Shown here piece by piece: positions 9,034-18,285 of a DNA stretch of 64,000 bases (the first letter of the stretch is position 1; each line of letters begins with the position of its first letter). Source of the DNA: CAYQQU01 sp964419545 (GTDB lineage Bacteria > Bacteroidota > Bacteroidia > Chitinophagales > Saprospiraceae); the NCBI GenBank assembly GCA_964419545.1, contig CAYQQU010000014.1:26205-90204 (forward strand). Direction: 5' to 3'. The notes beneath the pieces were generated by a model. It searched no databases, was not told the origin of the DNA, and saw nothing but the letters and a program-made list of their open reading frames with translations. The translations under genes and the position numbers were made by a program.

Positions 9034-9170
9034 GCGCCGGGGGGCTTCCGGACTGCATTCGCGGAGGAGACGGGCTTCTGTTTTGCTGTTTCAAAATGGC
9101 ATGGTGATCTGGCAGGCGCCTGCGTGTCGCCCGCCTGTGCGAACGCAAGCCCAACCACCGTCATGACGCA

Positions 9171-9194
9171 GAACCCATGAATCATCCGGGCTTG
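9171..9194 (+). repeat. Dispersed intergenic repeat copy
   Basis: Begins GAACCCATGAATCATCCGGG. It joins the GAACCC half-hairpin directly to the ATGAATMATCCGGG core found at 29784 and 41336. Confidence 0.5.
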
Positions 9195-9280
9195 CGAAAG
9201 CGGCGTTCGTCGATAAGAGTTGTGATTGTTTTCGGGGCATGCTAATTTTAATATCAGTTTGAGACCAGCCTTTTCGGGCG

Positions 9281-9306
9281 CACCGGCTTGCGAAAACAAG
9301 CCGGTG
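9281..9306 (+). repeat. Perfect 10-bp hairpin in the patatin gene leader
   Basis: CACCGGCTTG and CAAGCCGGTG flank a CGAAAA loop, 48 bp before the GTG start. No T-run follows, so a leader structure is more likely than a terminator. Confidence 0.5.
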
Positions 9307-9354
9307 CTTCGAAGCGGGAGGCCGAGTCTCGACCTGACCCAAAAACCCCGAGCT

Positions 9355-11586
9355 GTGAGAAAAATCTGCCTGACGGTACTATCGCTGTTTTTGTTTTTTT
9401 CTATCTGGGGGCAGGAACGGCCGAAGCTCGGCCTGGTGCTCAGCGGCGGCGGCGCCAAAGGGCTGGCCCATATCGGCGTCCTCAAAGTACTGGAGGAAGC
9501 CGGCCTGCAACCCGACATCATCACCGGCACCAGTATGGGCAGCATCATCGGCGGGCTCTACGCCATCGGCTACTCTCCGGATTCGCTGCACCGGCTCGTC
9601 AGCTCGCTCGACTGGGACGAAGTGCTGAGCGACCGCATCCCCCTCAACCGCGTGATCTTTGAAGAAAAGGACTTCTTCGAAAACCAGCTCCTCGAGATCT
9701 ATTACCGCAACCAAAAAGTGGAGCCGCCCGGCGGCCTCATCCGCGGGCAGCAGATCGAAAAGCTGCTCTCCCGCCTGGCGGCGCCGGCTTTCCCGATCGA
9801 CGATTTTACGCAGCTGCCCACGCCTTTCGTTTGTGTCGGCGCCAATATCGCTACCGGCGAGGCGGTCGTAATCCGCGACGGCTACCTGCCCGACGCCATG
9901 CGCACCAGCATGGCCATCCCCACCGTTTTTACGCCCGTCAAACGCGACAGCGCCGTGCTGGTCGACGGTGGGCTGGTGCACAACTTTCCGGTCCAGGAAG
10001 CCATCGACCTCGGCGCCGAATACATCATCGGCGTCTATACCGGCTGGCCGCTGGACCGCGACGAAGAGGTACGGACCATCCCCGACATCCTCACCCAGAC
10101 GCTCTTCCTGATGAGCGTCCAGGACGCCAAGACGCAGAAGCCGCTCTGCAACCGCTATATCGAGCCCGACCTCACCGGGCTGGGCTCCCAGGATTTCAAG
10201 CGGGCCGACTCGATCGTGATGAGGGGAGAGCGGGCCGCCCGCGCCCAGTTCGACGCTTTCCGGCGCCTCGCCGATTCGCTCGACGCACTCGGTCCGCCGC
10301 CCGATCCACCGGCTTTGTCCGCCATCGACTCGATATGGATCGATCAGATCGAAGTGACCGGCAACCAGGAGTTCCTGGGCGCCGAGATCGTGGGGCGCGC
10401 CGAGCTGCTGCCCGGGCGGCACCTGCACCTCAGCGATATCGAGCGGGGCGTCAACAAGCTGTACGGCACCAATTTTTTCGAAAAGGTCAGCTACCGCCTG
10501 CAGCGTGTCAACGGCGTCAATATCCTCAAGCTGCGAGTTGCGGAAAAGCCGCCCATCATCCTGCGGGGCGCCCTCAACTACGATACCTATCTCGACGCCG
10601 GCTTCCTGTTCAACCTGGCCTTCCGCAACTTCCTGACGCCCGCCTCCCGCCTGATGATCAGCGGCAAGATCGCCGAGAAATACCGCGCGCAGATCAACTA
10701 CCTACAGTATATCGACCGCGAGCAACAATGGGCCCTCCTGGCTTCCATACAGCTCAACCGCGATAAGGTGCCCATCTTCCGGCGCGGCGTGATCTCGGAG
10801 GAGTACAACCTCATCGACTTCCCGATCGACCTGGGCCTGCAGCGGCGCTTCGGGCGCAACGTCCTGCTCAGCGCCGGCCTGCAGCGCGAAGTGCTGACGT
10901 TCAACCCCACCGCCGGCCAGGACCTGGCGTTCGACCGGGTCACTTACCGCAACTACAACCTCTTCGGCCGGCTGGGCGTCAACACCCTCGACCGCAACGT
11001 CCTGCCCAGCCGGGGGACGCTGCTGCACTTCGAGTACAAATACCTCAGCAACAACCACCTGGGCGTGGAAGAGAACGACCTGGCGCCGCCTCCCTTCGAT
11101 TCGCTGGCCTTTACGCCCTACCACAAGTTCACGCTGCAAAGCCGGCACTTCATCCCCCTGCATGCGCGGGCTTCGCTGGTGGTGGCGCCCTTCGCCGGGG
11201 TAGCGGTCAATACCGACAATCCGTTCAGCGACCTCTTCTTTACCGGCTCGCCCGAGGTGCTCACCCGGCGTTCGCTGCCTTTTTACGGCCTGCGCACCAA
11301 CGAACTGATCGCACAGGTGGCGGCCGGCGGCCGGCTGGGCTACCAGCATTTTCTGCGCGACAAGTGGATGGTTTCGCTGGATGTGAGCGCCGGCGTCTTC
11401 GCCGAGCCCGACACGGAGGCGGCGCGCGACCTGCGGCCCGACCAGTTTTTGCTCGGCGGCGGCCTTACGGTCGGCTACAACTCTTTCCTGGGGCCGGTGA
11501 AGATCACCTTCAGCTACCCCTTCGCAGCGGGGGAAGACATCGACCAGGGCCTGAAAACGTTTATTTTGGTGGGGCATCGCTTTTGA
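9355..11586 (+). CDS. Patatin-like phospholipase with POTRA and outer-membrane barrel (type Vd-like)
   Basis: A 743-residue protein. The GTG at 9355 is chosen because it gives a signal peptide (RKICLTVLSLFLFFSIWG); the open frame to 9226 gives none. The patatin domain (about 24-290) has the oxyanion loop SGGGAKG, nucleophile Ser60 in GTSMGS and Asp204 in VDGG, the Ser-Asp dyad of patatins. A POTRA-like segment follows (SIDSIWIDQIEVTGN to about 410) and then a C-terminal Omp85/D15-type beta-barrel ending in HRF, with a terminal aromatic residue. The order matches PlpD-type Vd autotransporters, which expose a lipase at the cell surface. It probably acts on membrane lipids. It appears monocistronic. 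Confidence 0.9.
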   Translation: MRKICLTVLSLFLFFSIWGQERPKLGLVLSGGGAKGLAHIGVLKVLEEAGLQPDIITGTSMGSIIGGLYAIGYSPDSLHRLVSSLDWDEVLSDRIPLNRVIFEEKDFFENQLLEIYYRNQKVEPPGGLIRGQQIEKLLSRLAAPAFPIDDFTQLPTPFVCVGANIATGEAVVIRDGYLPDAMRTSMAIPTVFTPVKRDSAVLVDGGLVHNFPVQEAIDLGAEYIIGVYTGWPLDRDEEVRTIPDILTQTLFLMSVQDAKTQKPLCNRYIEPDLTGLGSQDFKRADSIVMRGERAARAQFDAFRRLADSLDALGPPPDPPALSAIDSIWIDQIEVTGNQEFLGAEIVGRAELLPGRHLHLSDIERGVNKLYGTNFFEKVSYRLQRVNGVNILKLRVAEKPPIILRGALNYDTYLDAGFLFNLAFRNFLTPASRLMISGKIAEKYRAQINYLQYIDREQQWALLASIQLNRDKVPIFRRGVISEEYNLIDFPIDLGLQRRFGRNVLLSAGLQREVLTFNPTAGQDLAFDRVTYRNYNLFGRLGVNTLDRNVLPSRGTLLHFEYKYLSNNHLGVEENDLAPPPFDSLAFTPYHKFTLQSRHFIPLHARASLVVAPFAGVAVNTDNPFSDLFFTGSPEVLTRRSLPFYGLRTNELIAQVAAGGRLGYQHFLRDKWMVSLDVSAGVFAEPDTEAARDLRPDQFLLGGGLTVGYNSFLGPVKITFSYPFAAGEDIDQGLKTFILVGHRF

Positions 11587-11640
11587 CCGGGTCTTGAGAG
11601 GAACCATGAATTGTTAAAAAAAGCTTAAACCCTCCGGTGA

Positions 11641-11734
11641 GAAGCCACCCTGGCTTCCGGCCACTGTCTTTTTATGAAACCTGTAATAGGTTTATCCATA
11701 ATCATCACCCGAGTACGGAACCCGCAACGGGTTC
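11641..11734 (+). repeat. Three hairpins in the leader of the 11.75-kb gene
   Basis: GAAGCCA-CCC-TGGCTTC (11641-11657), AAACCT-GTAAT-AGGTTT (11677-11693) and GAACCCG-CAA-CGGGTTC (11718-11734) are spaced about 36-41 bp apart, directly before the start codon at 11754. The second and third have relatives at 16093 and 43216. Confidence 0.6.
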
Positions 11735-11753
11735 ACTCAAAAACCTAAAACTC

Positions 11754-12113
11754 ATGAAGCGATTACTGTATGCCTTAGCCCTGGCCGCTTTTTTCCTGCC
11801 GGCAATGGCCGGCGCCGACCCCGTTGACGGCCCGTTGGTGCGCACCGAGCAAGTGGACGACAAAGCCTTTCTGGTGCAACTGGTCAACCTGCAGCAGAAA
11901 AAGACTTTCCTCCGCATCGCCGAGCTCAACGGCCCGACCCTTTTCGCCAAATCCGTAAAAGCCCATAACGGCTACCGCCAGAAGTTCGACTTCTCCCGGA
12001 TGGAACCGGGCCGCTACCTGTTCACCGTTTCCCACGAAGGCAAAGACTACCACGTCGTCGTCTACCTCAATGAGGAGCGCCTGCTGCTTTCCGATATCAG
12101 CGTCAACGGCTGA
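11754..12113 (+). CDS. Small secreted protein, beta-sandwich-like
   Basis: A 119-residue protein with signal peptide MKRLLYALALAAFFLPAMAGA. The ATG at 11754 is chosen because the GTG at 11637 would place ~39 unrelated residues, translated from the hairpin region, before the signal. The mature ~98 residues alternate hydrophobic and polar positions, with GRYLFTVSHEGKDYHVVVYL near the end, as in short Ig-like domains of secreted Bacteroidota proteins. No catalytic motif is visible and the function is unknown. The terminator at 12144 follows immediately. Confidence 0.7.
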   Translation: MKRLLYALALAAFFLPAMAGADPVDGPLVRTEQVDDKAFLVQLVNLQQKKTFLRIAELNGPTLFAKSVKAHNGYRQKFDFSRMEPGRYLFTVSHEGKDYHVVVYLNEERLLLSDISVNG

Positions 12114-12143
12114 TGGGCTGCGGTTAAAGGAATCTATTACGTC

Positions 12144-12182
12144 AACAGGCCATTCCCCCTCCGGCGGATTGGCCTGTTTTTT
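12144..12182 (+). terminator. Rho-independent terminator
   Basis: AACAGGCCA pairs with TGGCCTGTT, with a partly paired interior, and is followed by a run of six T. It ends the transcript of the small secreted protein 47 bp before the thioesterase gene. Confidence 0.8.
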
Positions 12183-12228
12183 CTGCTCTCCGCTTCTTTT
12201 TGCCTTTTCCCTTTCCTACATTTACCCG

Positions 12229-12645
12229 ATGGAACCATCCGCTTCTCCCGAGGGCATCGTCGCCCGCATGTACGACCAGGACGCATTCAGCCGGTGGCTG
12301 GGCATCGAGCGCCTGGAAGTCGCCGCCGGCCGCTGCGTCCTGCGCCTCACCGTACGCCCCGAGATGACCAACGGCTTCGGCATTGCCCACGGCGGCATCA
12401 CCTACAGCCTGGCCGACAGCGCCCTGGCCTTCGCTTCCAATGCACAGGGCCGCCGCGCAGTAAGCGTGGATACGGCTATTTCCCACCTCCAATCCGCCCG
12501 CGCCGGCGACGTCCTCACCGCCACTGCCGAAGAAGACCACCTGGGCAACCGCATGGCGTTCTACCGGGTGACGGTGGTGAATCAAGACGGGGGTAAAGTG
12601 GCGTTGTTTAAAGGGGTGGTTTATCGGACGGGGGAGGAGTGGTGA
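12229..12645 (+). CDS. PaaI-family hotdog-fold thioesterase
   Basis: A 138-residue protein with a single hotdog domain. The family motif GIAHGGITYSLADSALAFAS is at 51-70, with HGG at 54-56 and the acidic residue (Asp63) typical of PaaI-type acyl-CoA thioesterases. Members hydrolyse aromatic or hydroxyl-acyl-CoA esters. The ATG at 12229 gives the usual family length; the longer frame from 12070 runs through the previous gene and its terminator. No phenylacetate or other CoA pathway genes are adjacent, so the substrate is open. Confidence 0.85.
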   Translation: MEPSASPEGIVARMYDQDAFSRWLGIERLEVAAGRCVLRLTVRPEMTNGFGIAHGGITYSLADSALAFASNAQGRRAVSVDTAISHLQSARAGDVLTATAEEDHLGNRMAFYRVTVVNQDGGKVALFKGVVYRTGEEW

Positions 12646-12650
12646 GAAGA

Positions 12651-12695
12651 AAAAAATGCCGCTCGCAGCAACATCTGCGAACGGCATTTTTATAG
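12651..12695. terminator. Bidirectional terminator
   Basis: AAAAATGCCG pairs with CGGCATTTTT, with an inner CGCAG/CTGCG stem. A and T runs on the two sides let it work for both convergent genes (thioesterase and sortilin/BNR protein). Confidence 0.8.
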
Positions 12696-12713
12696 AAATG
12701 CTGAGTTTTTCAA

Positions 12714-15700
12714 TCAATACTCCCCATACTCCACCCGCCTTCCCGGCGTATACGGCGCGCCTGCTTCTTCCAGCTTCGCCTCCAGTGCTGTCAGCTCCTC
12801 GTCCATCAATCCGCGGATGCGGTCGAGGATAGGGCGGAACGCTGCGTCGGCGATGCGGAGGGCTTCGCGTTGCGTTTCCGTGGGCGCCGAGGTGGAGCCC
12901 CACATCTCGTAGGTCAGCCAGTTGATGCGGGCGGCAGGCGCCATAGGGCTGGGCTGGTCGAGGCGGCCGGCCACCTGGTCGCCGTACATCTCCTTGCGGA
13001 TGGCGTATAATTGGTTTTCGATCTGCTGCAAGTCGGCCACCAGCTCGGGCTGGGGCGTCGGTACGGCGTAGACGGCCTTTTCGATATGGCGTAGGCGGTT
13101 GCTGATCTCCTGCAGCATATCGGAAGCGCCGGAGACGGCCCGCTGCAGCTGCTGCGCCTCGCGCTGGAAGGCGACCAGCGCTTCGCGATCCTCGGCGGGC
13201 AGGGTGACGCCGCCCAGGGTCTTCAGCTCGAAGCGGACGGGGCCGGCCAGTTCGGTCAGCTCGCCCTCGTGGTAGCGCGACAGTGAGACGGTGTACTCGC
13301 CCGGCATAGCCAGGATGCCTTCGTCGTCGCCGCCGAAGGGGTTGTAGAAGGCCGGTCCTTTCAGCTCAATGGGGCGCACGGAGGGATAGCGGCCGTCCCA
13401 GCTGATGCGTTTTACCCCTTTGCCGGCGTCTGTTTTCAGCTTGCGCACCGTATTGCCGGCCAGGTCGCGGATGGTGAACAGCAGGTAGGGCTCCTCTTCG
13501 CGCATCTCTGCTTCCAGGGCGGCGTAGTCGGGATAGGGCGTATCTTCGCCTTCCTTGACCAGTTCTTTTTCTTTTTCGCGGCGCTGGTCCTGGCGTGTTT
13601 TCACTTCGTCTTTGACGTAATAGGTAAAGGTAGCGCCCACCGGCGGGTTCTCGGCCGTGTAGAAGCCGTCGCCCTGGAAGGCTTTGCCGGGCAGGCCCCA
13701 GGGCGTACTCTCGATGTAGACCAGGCCGTCGCGAACGGGGAAGATCCTGGCTTCCGCCTGCAGTTCTGCTTCGCCCATTTCCCGCAGCGGCGAATAATCG
13801 TCGAGCACGTAGAAGCCGCGGCCGAAGGTGCCCAGCACCAGGTCGTTCTCGCGCTGCTGGATGGCCAGGTCGCGCACGGCGATGGTGGGTAGGCCGGCTT
13901 TGATCTGCTTCCAGTGGGCGCAGCCGTCGACGGTGAAGAAGCAGCCGAACTCGGTGCCGACGAAGAGCAGGTCGGGATCGACATGGTCTTCGGCGATGCT
14001 GTAGACCGAGCCGCGCTCGGGCAGGTTGGCGGCGATGGCCTTCCAGGAGGCGCCGCCGTCGGTGCTCTTGAACAGGTAGGGCCTGAAGTCGCCGTATTTG
14101 TGGTGGTTAAAAGCGGCGTAGATCACGTTCTCGTCGTGCTGCGAGGCGAGCAGGGCGTTGACGTAGGTGCGTTCGGGCGCGCCCTGGATGTTATTGACGT
14201 CGACTGTCGTCCAGTTCTCGCCGCCGTCGCGGGTGATCTGGATAAAGCCGTCGTCGGTGCCGACCAGCAGTAAGTCGGGGTTCAGCGGGCTTTCCGCAAA
14301 AGCGACGATGGTGCCGTAGGGCGAGGTGGATTGGTTTTTCGCCACGGCGTCGATGCTCTGTACGCGGCCCATCACCTGGAGTTGGTTGCGGTCGACCTGG
14401 CGGGTGAGGTCGGGGCTGATCACCTCCCAGCTGTCGCCGCGGTCGTCGCTGCGGAACAGCTTATTGGCGGCGAAGTAGAGGCGAGTGTCGACGTGTTCGG
14501 AGACGGCCAGGGGCGCGTCCCAGTTCCAGCGGTATTCGTCTTCATCTTCGCGGGGTTTGGGCTGGATGCCTGTCTCTTCGCCGCTGGCGCGGTCGTAGCG
14601 CACCAATACGCCGTACTGCGACTGGGCGTAGACGATATCCGGGTTGTTGGGGTCGATCTGCGATTCGAAGCCGTCGCCGCCGTGGGTAATGAACCAGTCG
14701 GAGTTGACGATGCCGTGAGCGGTGCGCGTACGCGCGGGCCCGCCGATGCTGAAGTTGTCCTGCGTGCCGCCGTAGATGTGGTAGAACGGCAGGTCGTTAT
14801 CGACAGCTACTTTGTAGAACTGGGTGACGGGCAGGTTGGCTTTGAACGACCAGGTTTTGCCGGCGTCGAAGCTCTCGTAGATGCCGCCGTCGCAGCCGAC
14901 GAGGAAGTAATCGGTATCCTCGGGGTCGATCCACATGCAGTGGTTGTCGACGTGTTTCCATTTTTCGCCCACCATCTTGAAGGTCTTGCCGCCGTCGACG
15001 CTATAGTGCATCCAGGTGTCCATGGCGTAGATCACGTCGGGGTCGGTAGGGTGGAGGACGATCTCCTGGTAGTAGTTGCCGCTGGTGTTGAAGCCGCTTT
15101 GTTTCTCCCAGCTGGCGCCGCGATCGGTGGAGCGGTAGAAGCCGCCTTTGCCCTGAGCGGCTTCGACGATGGCGTAGATCACTTCCGGGTTGGCCGGCGA
15201 GATGCCCAGCCCGATGCGGCCGAGGTCGACGCCCGGCAGCCCCTGGTTGGCTTTTTCCCAGTTCAGGCCGCCGTCGGTGGTCTTGTAGATGGTGCTGCCC
15301 GGGCCGCCGCCCACGTAGGTGAAGACGTGGCGCCGCCGCTGAAAGGCCGTGGCGTACAGCACGTCGGGGTTGCGCGGGTCCATGACGATGTCGTTGACGC
15401 CGGTATGCTCGTCGATGGTCAGTACGGCTTCCCAGGTCTCGCCGCCGTCGGTGGTTTTGTAGACGCCCCGTTCGCCGCCTGCACTCCAGAGGGGGCCGAT
15501 GGCGGCGACGTAGACGACGTCCGAGTTGCGCGGATCGACGATGATCGAGCCGATGTGTTCGGAGGTTTTCAGCCCCGTATTTTTCCAGCTTTTGCCGCCG
15601 TCTTCCGACTTGTAGACGCCGTCGCCGTAGGCTACGGAGCGCTGGTTGTTGTTTTCGCCCGTTCCTACCCAAACGACGTTCGGGTTGTTGGGGTCGAGGG

Positions 15701-16034
15701 TGACGCAGCCGATGGAGTAGGAACCCTCGCCGTCGAAGATGGGCTCATAGGTGGTGCCGGCGTTCTCCGTCTTCCAGACGCCGCCGGAGGAGACGGCTAC
15801 GTAATAGACGCTGCGGTCGTCGGGATGCACCGCAAAGTCGGAGATGCGCCCCGAGGTGAGGGCCGGGCCGACGCTGCGGAAGGAGAGCCCCAGCGAGAGG
15901 GTGTCCAAATAGTGTTTGGGCGTTTCTTCTTCTTCTTGCTTTTCCGCTTTCTTCTTCTGGTTGTAAGCGGGCATGGCGACCAGCAAGGCGGTCAGTAGCA
16001 ATAGCGTTTGTCGAAATAAGCAGGCTTTTTTCAT
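12714..16034 (-). CDS. Secreted sortilin/VPS10-like BNR-repeat protein (paralogue 1)
   Basis: A 1106-residue protein. The start at 16034 (MKKACLFRQTLLLLTALLVA) gives a signal peptide; the open frame continues to 16220 but has no signal there. The body is a series of BNR/Asp-box repeats (YKSEDGGKSW, YKTTDGGETW, YRSTDRGASW, FKSTDGGASW) forming beta-propellers as in VPS10/sortilin and exo-sialidase-like proteins. A C-terminal beta-sandwich and a helical region (VAFQREAQQLQRAVSG and beyond) follow. Such proteins are often annotated as glycosyl hydrolases, but I see no defined active site. Paralogues are at 29908 and 59702. Its promoter region is shared with the divergent TPR gene. Confidence 0.8.
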   Translation of the reverse strand: MKKACLFRQTLLLLTALLVAMPAYNQKKKAEKQEEEETPKHYLDTLSLGLSFRSVGPALTSGRISDFAVHPDDRSVYYVAVSSGGVWKTENAGTTYEPIFDGEGSYSIGCVTLDPNNPNVVWVGTGENNNQRSVAYGDGVYKSEDGGKSWKNTGLKTSEHIGSIIVDPRNSDVVYVAAIGPLWSAGGERGVYKTTDGGETWEAVLTIDEHTGVNDIVMDPRNPDVLYATAFQRRRHVFTYVGGGPGSTIYKTTDGGLNWEKANQGLPGVDLGRIGLGISPANPEVIYAIVEAAQGKGGFYRSTDRGASWEKQSGFNTSGNYYQEIVLHPTDPDVIYAMDTWMHYSVDGGKTFKMVGEKWKHVDNHCMWIDPEDTDYFLVGCDGGIYESFDAGKTWSFKANLPVTQFYKVAVDNDLPFYHIYGGTQDNFSIGGPARTRTAHGIVNSDWFITHGGDGFESQIDPNNPDIVYAQSQYGVLVRYDRASGEETGIQPKPREDEDEYRWNWDAPLAVSEHVDTRLYFAANKLFRSDDRGDSWEVISPDLTRQVDRNQLQVMGRVQSIDAVAKNQSTSPYGTIVAFAESPLNPDLLLVGTDDGFIQITRDGGENWTTVDVNNIQGAPERTYVNALLASQHDENVIYAAFNHHKYGDFRPYLFKSTDGGASWKAIAANLPERGSVYSIAEDHVDPDLLFVGTEFGCFFTVDGCAHWKQIKAGLPTIAVRDLAIQQRENDLVLGTFGRGFYVLDDYSPLREMGEAELQAEARIFPVRDGLVYIESTPWGLPGKAFQGDGFYTAENPPVGATFTYYVKDEVKTRQDQRREKEKELVKEGEDTPYPDYAALEAEMREEEPYLLFTIRDLAGNTVRKLKTDAGKGVKRISWDGRYPSVRPIELKGPAFYNPFGGDDEGILAMPGEYTVSLSRYHEGELTELAGPVRFELKTLGGVTLPAEDREALVAFQREAQQLQRAVSGASDMLQEISNRLRHIEKAVYAVPTPQPELVADLQQIENQLYAIRKEMYGDQVAGRLDQPSPMAPAARINWLTYEMWGSTSAPTETQREALRIADAAFRPILDRIRGLMDEELTALEAKLEEAGAPYTPGRRVEYGEY

Positions 16035-16092
16035 TTCCGGTAAATCGATTTGGTTAGCAATGTGGCGCCGGAGTGTGGCGCGTTTTTCGTGT

Positions 16093-16109
16093 GAACCTAT
16101 TGCGGGTTC
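16093..16109 (-). repeat. GAACCCG-type hairpin
   Basis: Minus strand GAACCCGCAATAGGTTC in the 185-bp gap between the divergent sortilin/BNR and TPR genes. It is a near-copy of the hairpins at 11718 and 43216. Confidence 0.5.
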
Positions 16110-16219
16110 CAGGATAAAGATGGCGCAAAGCCGAAAAGTTAAAGGTAAGTAAAGTTGCTTATTTTTCCGTTTGGGGAATTCTCGATTTATAGCTAATTTA
16201 CTTATTAAACCGTCGACCA

Positions 16220-17878
16220 TTGCAGAATTTGCTAAAACGAGGATGGTGGCGACTGGGCCGTTTTTTTCGGCGCTTCGTCGTGGAACCCTTGCGATCGCTT
16301 TTCCGCCGTAGATTATTCAGTCTGAGCGCCGCCGCCACGCGCTTCGAGCAGTTGGTGGGCCTCCTGCTGCGCATCGGCACGCTGGTGCTGTTGGTCTTTC
16401 TCGTCCTTTTCATCTTGCGCTTGTTCCAGGACCAGGGCTACGTCCTGGAGTCGTTCAGCGTACCCAAAAAGCTGGAAGAAGCCGGGTACAACGGCCGGGT
16501 AGTGGCCTTGCGCATCCAGGACGAAGTGGCGGCCCTGAAAGAGCTGGCCGGCTCCATCAAGGACGATTCCCTGGATTTACAGGGGGTGCAGGAAGATCTG
16601 AAGCTGGATGTCCTCGGCTTCGGCCTTTCTCTGCGATCGGTCACGTACCATCTGCGGGCTATCCTCGGCCGGCAAAACCAGACCGTGCAAGGTGAGATCA
16701 CCCGCCTGGGCGCACGCTACGAGCTGAAGCTGCGGATGACGAACTACCCCACGAAAACCATCCGGCTTCGCGTCGACTCGATGGAGGAAGGCGAGACCCT
16801 CGATCGGCTTTTTCGCCTGGCCGGAGAGAAGATTTTGCAAAATACCGATCCTTATCGCCTGGCTTTGATCTGCACAAAAGAGAAGCGCTACGAAGAAGGG
16901 ATCGACTTCGTGCGCGAAATGCTCCGCAACCGCCCGGGAGAAGCACATTGGGCCTTCCTGGCCTGGGGCAATATCCTGGAAAGACAAAACCGGCACGAAG
17001 CGTCCGTGGAAAAATACCGCCGCGCTACGGAGGTCAATCCGGATTTCTCCCTCGGCTGGCTGCGAATGGCCCTGGCCTTGGATAACGTGGACCGAATAGA
17101 TGAAGCCGTCGCCGCCATGCGCCGGGTGGTCGCCCTGGAGCCCAATAACCCCTGGCGGTTCAATAGCCTGGGGTGGATACTGGCCCATAATGGAGAATAC
17201 AATGGAGCGGACAGCGCCTTTCGCCAGGCCCTCTCGCTGGCGAGCACTACCGAAGAACGCATCGGGATCAGCTTCAACTGGGCAGAAATGAAAATCAACC
17301 AGAACGATTTTTCGGGCGCCAACGCGATCGTCGAACAATACGGGGAAGACATCGGACAATCAGCTATCGGCTACCTCGCCAAAGCGATGATCGCCTTTAC
17401 CGCCAAAGATACCGCGGCTGCCGTCCGGAATGCTTACGAGGCATTCGAGCTGGACCCCTCCATGCCCGGCGCTACCCACGGCAGCATGACCGCCGCCACT
17501 TGGGCCGGTGATTATGAAAAGATGATCGAAATTTACCGGCGCGCCGAATCCTATGACGAAGGCCCCTGGCACGTTCAACAGGTCACCAACCAGGCGGCTA
17601 TGGCCTTCAATTACCTGGGCCGCCACGATTCGGCTTTTGCTCTCGTCCGGCGGGCCATCCGGGTCGATCCGACTGTTGGTTATCCCTATTCCACCCTCGC
17701 CGAAACTTACGCCTTCACTGATCAGCTGGACAGCTGCTGGTATTTCCTCGACAAAGCATTTAGCCTCGGCCTGCGCCCCGAAAACCTGGACACTTCCCTG
17801 CCGCCATATCCTTTTCTGACGACCCAGCCGGAATTTAAGGAGCTGATGGATAAATACGGGAGAGATTTGGTGGATTAA
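16220..17878 (+). CDS. Membrane-anchored TPR protein
   Basis: A 552-residue protein starting at TTG (no early ATG is in frame). The N-terminus is very basic (RRFVVEPLRSLFRRR) and is followed by one membrane span (about 50-68), which suggests a cytoplasmic N-terminus and an exported body. Residues 70-190 form an uncharacterised domain. From about 195 on there are tetratricopeptide repeats (for example GEAHWAFLAWGNILERQNR, and EAVAAMRRVVALEPNNPW). TPRs mediate protein-protein contacts. The partner is unknown and the gene stands alone. Confidence 0.7.
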   Translation: MQNLLKRGWWRLGRFFRRFVVEPLRSLFRRRLFSLSAAATRFEQLVGLLLRIGTLVLLVFLVLFILRLFQDQGYVLESFSVPKKLEEAGYNGRVVALRIQDEVAALKELAGSIKDDSLDLQGVQEDLKLDVLGFGLSLRSVTYHLRAILGRQNQTVQGEITRLGARYELKLRMTNYPTKTIRLRVDSMEEGETLDRLFRLAGEKILQNTDPYRLALICTKEKRYEEGIDFVREMLRNRPGEAHWAFLAWGNILERQNRHEASVEKYRRATEVNPDFSLGWLRMALALDNVDRIDEAVAAMRRVVALEPNNPWRFNSLGWILAHNGEYNGADSAFRQALSLASTTEERIGISFNWAEMKINQNDFSGANAIVEQYGEDIGQSAIGYLAKAMIAFTAKDTAAAVRNAYEAFELDPSMPGATHGSMTAATWAGDYEKMIEIYRRAESYDEGPWHVQQVTNQAAMAFNYLGRHDSAFALVRRAIRVDPTVGYPYSTLAETYAFTDQLDSCWYFLDKAFSLGLRPENLDTSLPPYPFLTTQPEFKELMDKYGRDLVD

Positions 17879-17888
17879 CCCGGATTAT
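17874..17888 (-). repeat. Dispersed repeat at a stop codon
   Basis: Minus strand ATAATCCGGGTTAAT overlaps the TAA of the TPR gene. Confidence 0.45.
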
Positions 17889-18285
17889 CGGACTTCTGGG
17901 GATGGGTAGCCGTTTTGAATTTCTTCAGATCGGAAGGCCTGGTTAAACCACAAAAGGTAAGTCGTGGATTGAAAAACGAAGAGCAGGGCTGTACCGGCAT
18001 CGCCTATTCCTGGTGTGTTGTAGGGGGGGAACTCCCATATTTTTCGCAATTGACAATTCTGACCGATTGACCTGACTTTTTCAATCCGGATTTTTTCAAA
18101 AGCGAATAGCAAATGCTACCCCTGAGGGCTTGCGTGCATTCACAAAATCACTACGCCTGAATAAAAACGACCGGGTCGTACTGGAGAAAAAACTATGAAA
18201 GCGGAAATCTACGCCAGGCACCACCTCCCGGTTTACTGGATCGTCGACTTAAATGGCCGACAATAGAAACGGCAATGGTTCATTG
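17879..18285. other. Intergenic region with gene debris
   Basis: A gap of 407 bp. It holds a dispersed-repeat copy at its left edge and the remnant of a Uma2-type gene near its right edge. I see no intact gene and no clear promoter. Confidence 0.5.
18195..18266 (+). pseudogene. Remnant of a Uma2-family endonuclease gene
   Basis: The 23-residue reading contains YARHHLPVYWIVDLNGRQ, which matches the conserved C-terminal part of Uma2 proteins (PVYWIVDL). Upstream, in another frame, LNKNDRVVLEKKL could be the preceding segment after a frameshift at the A-run. Only a scrap is left and it is certainly not functional. Confidence 0.45.

Larger units (their letters stand above)
9034..9354. other. Intergenic region with stem-loops
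   Basis: A gap of 321 bp with no convincing gene. CGCAAGCCC (9144-9152) is complementary to GGGCTTGCG (9188-9196), and a second perfect stem lies at 9281-9306. A copy of the dispersed repeat (GAACCCATGAATCATCCGGG, 9171-9190) lies inside the first dyad. In the frame of the downstream gene it is open from 9226, but that reading precedes the signal peptide and is judged non-coding. Confidence 0.5.

Noticed and set aside
14331..15998. 555-codon open frame on the plus strand
   Set aside because: Antisense to the BNR-repeat protein. Its composition (long runs of V, A, D, G) is typical of the antisense frame of GC-rich genes, and it has no domain.
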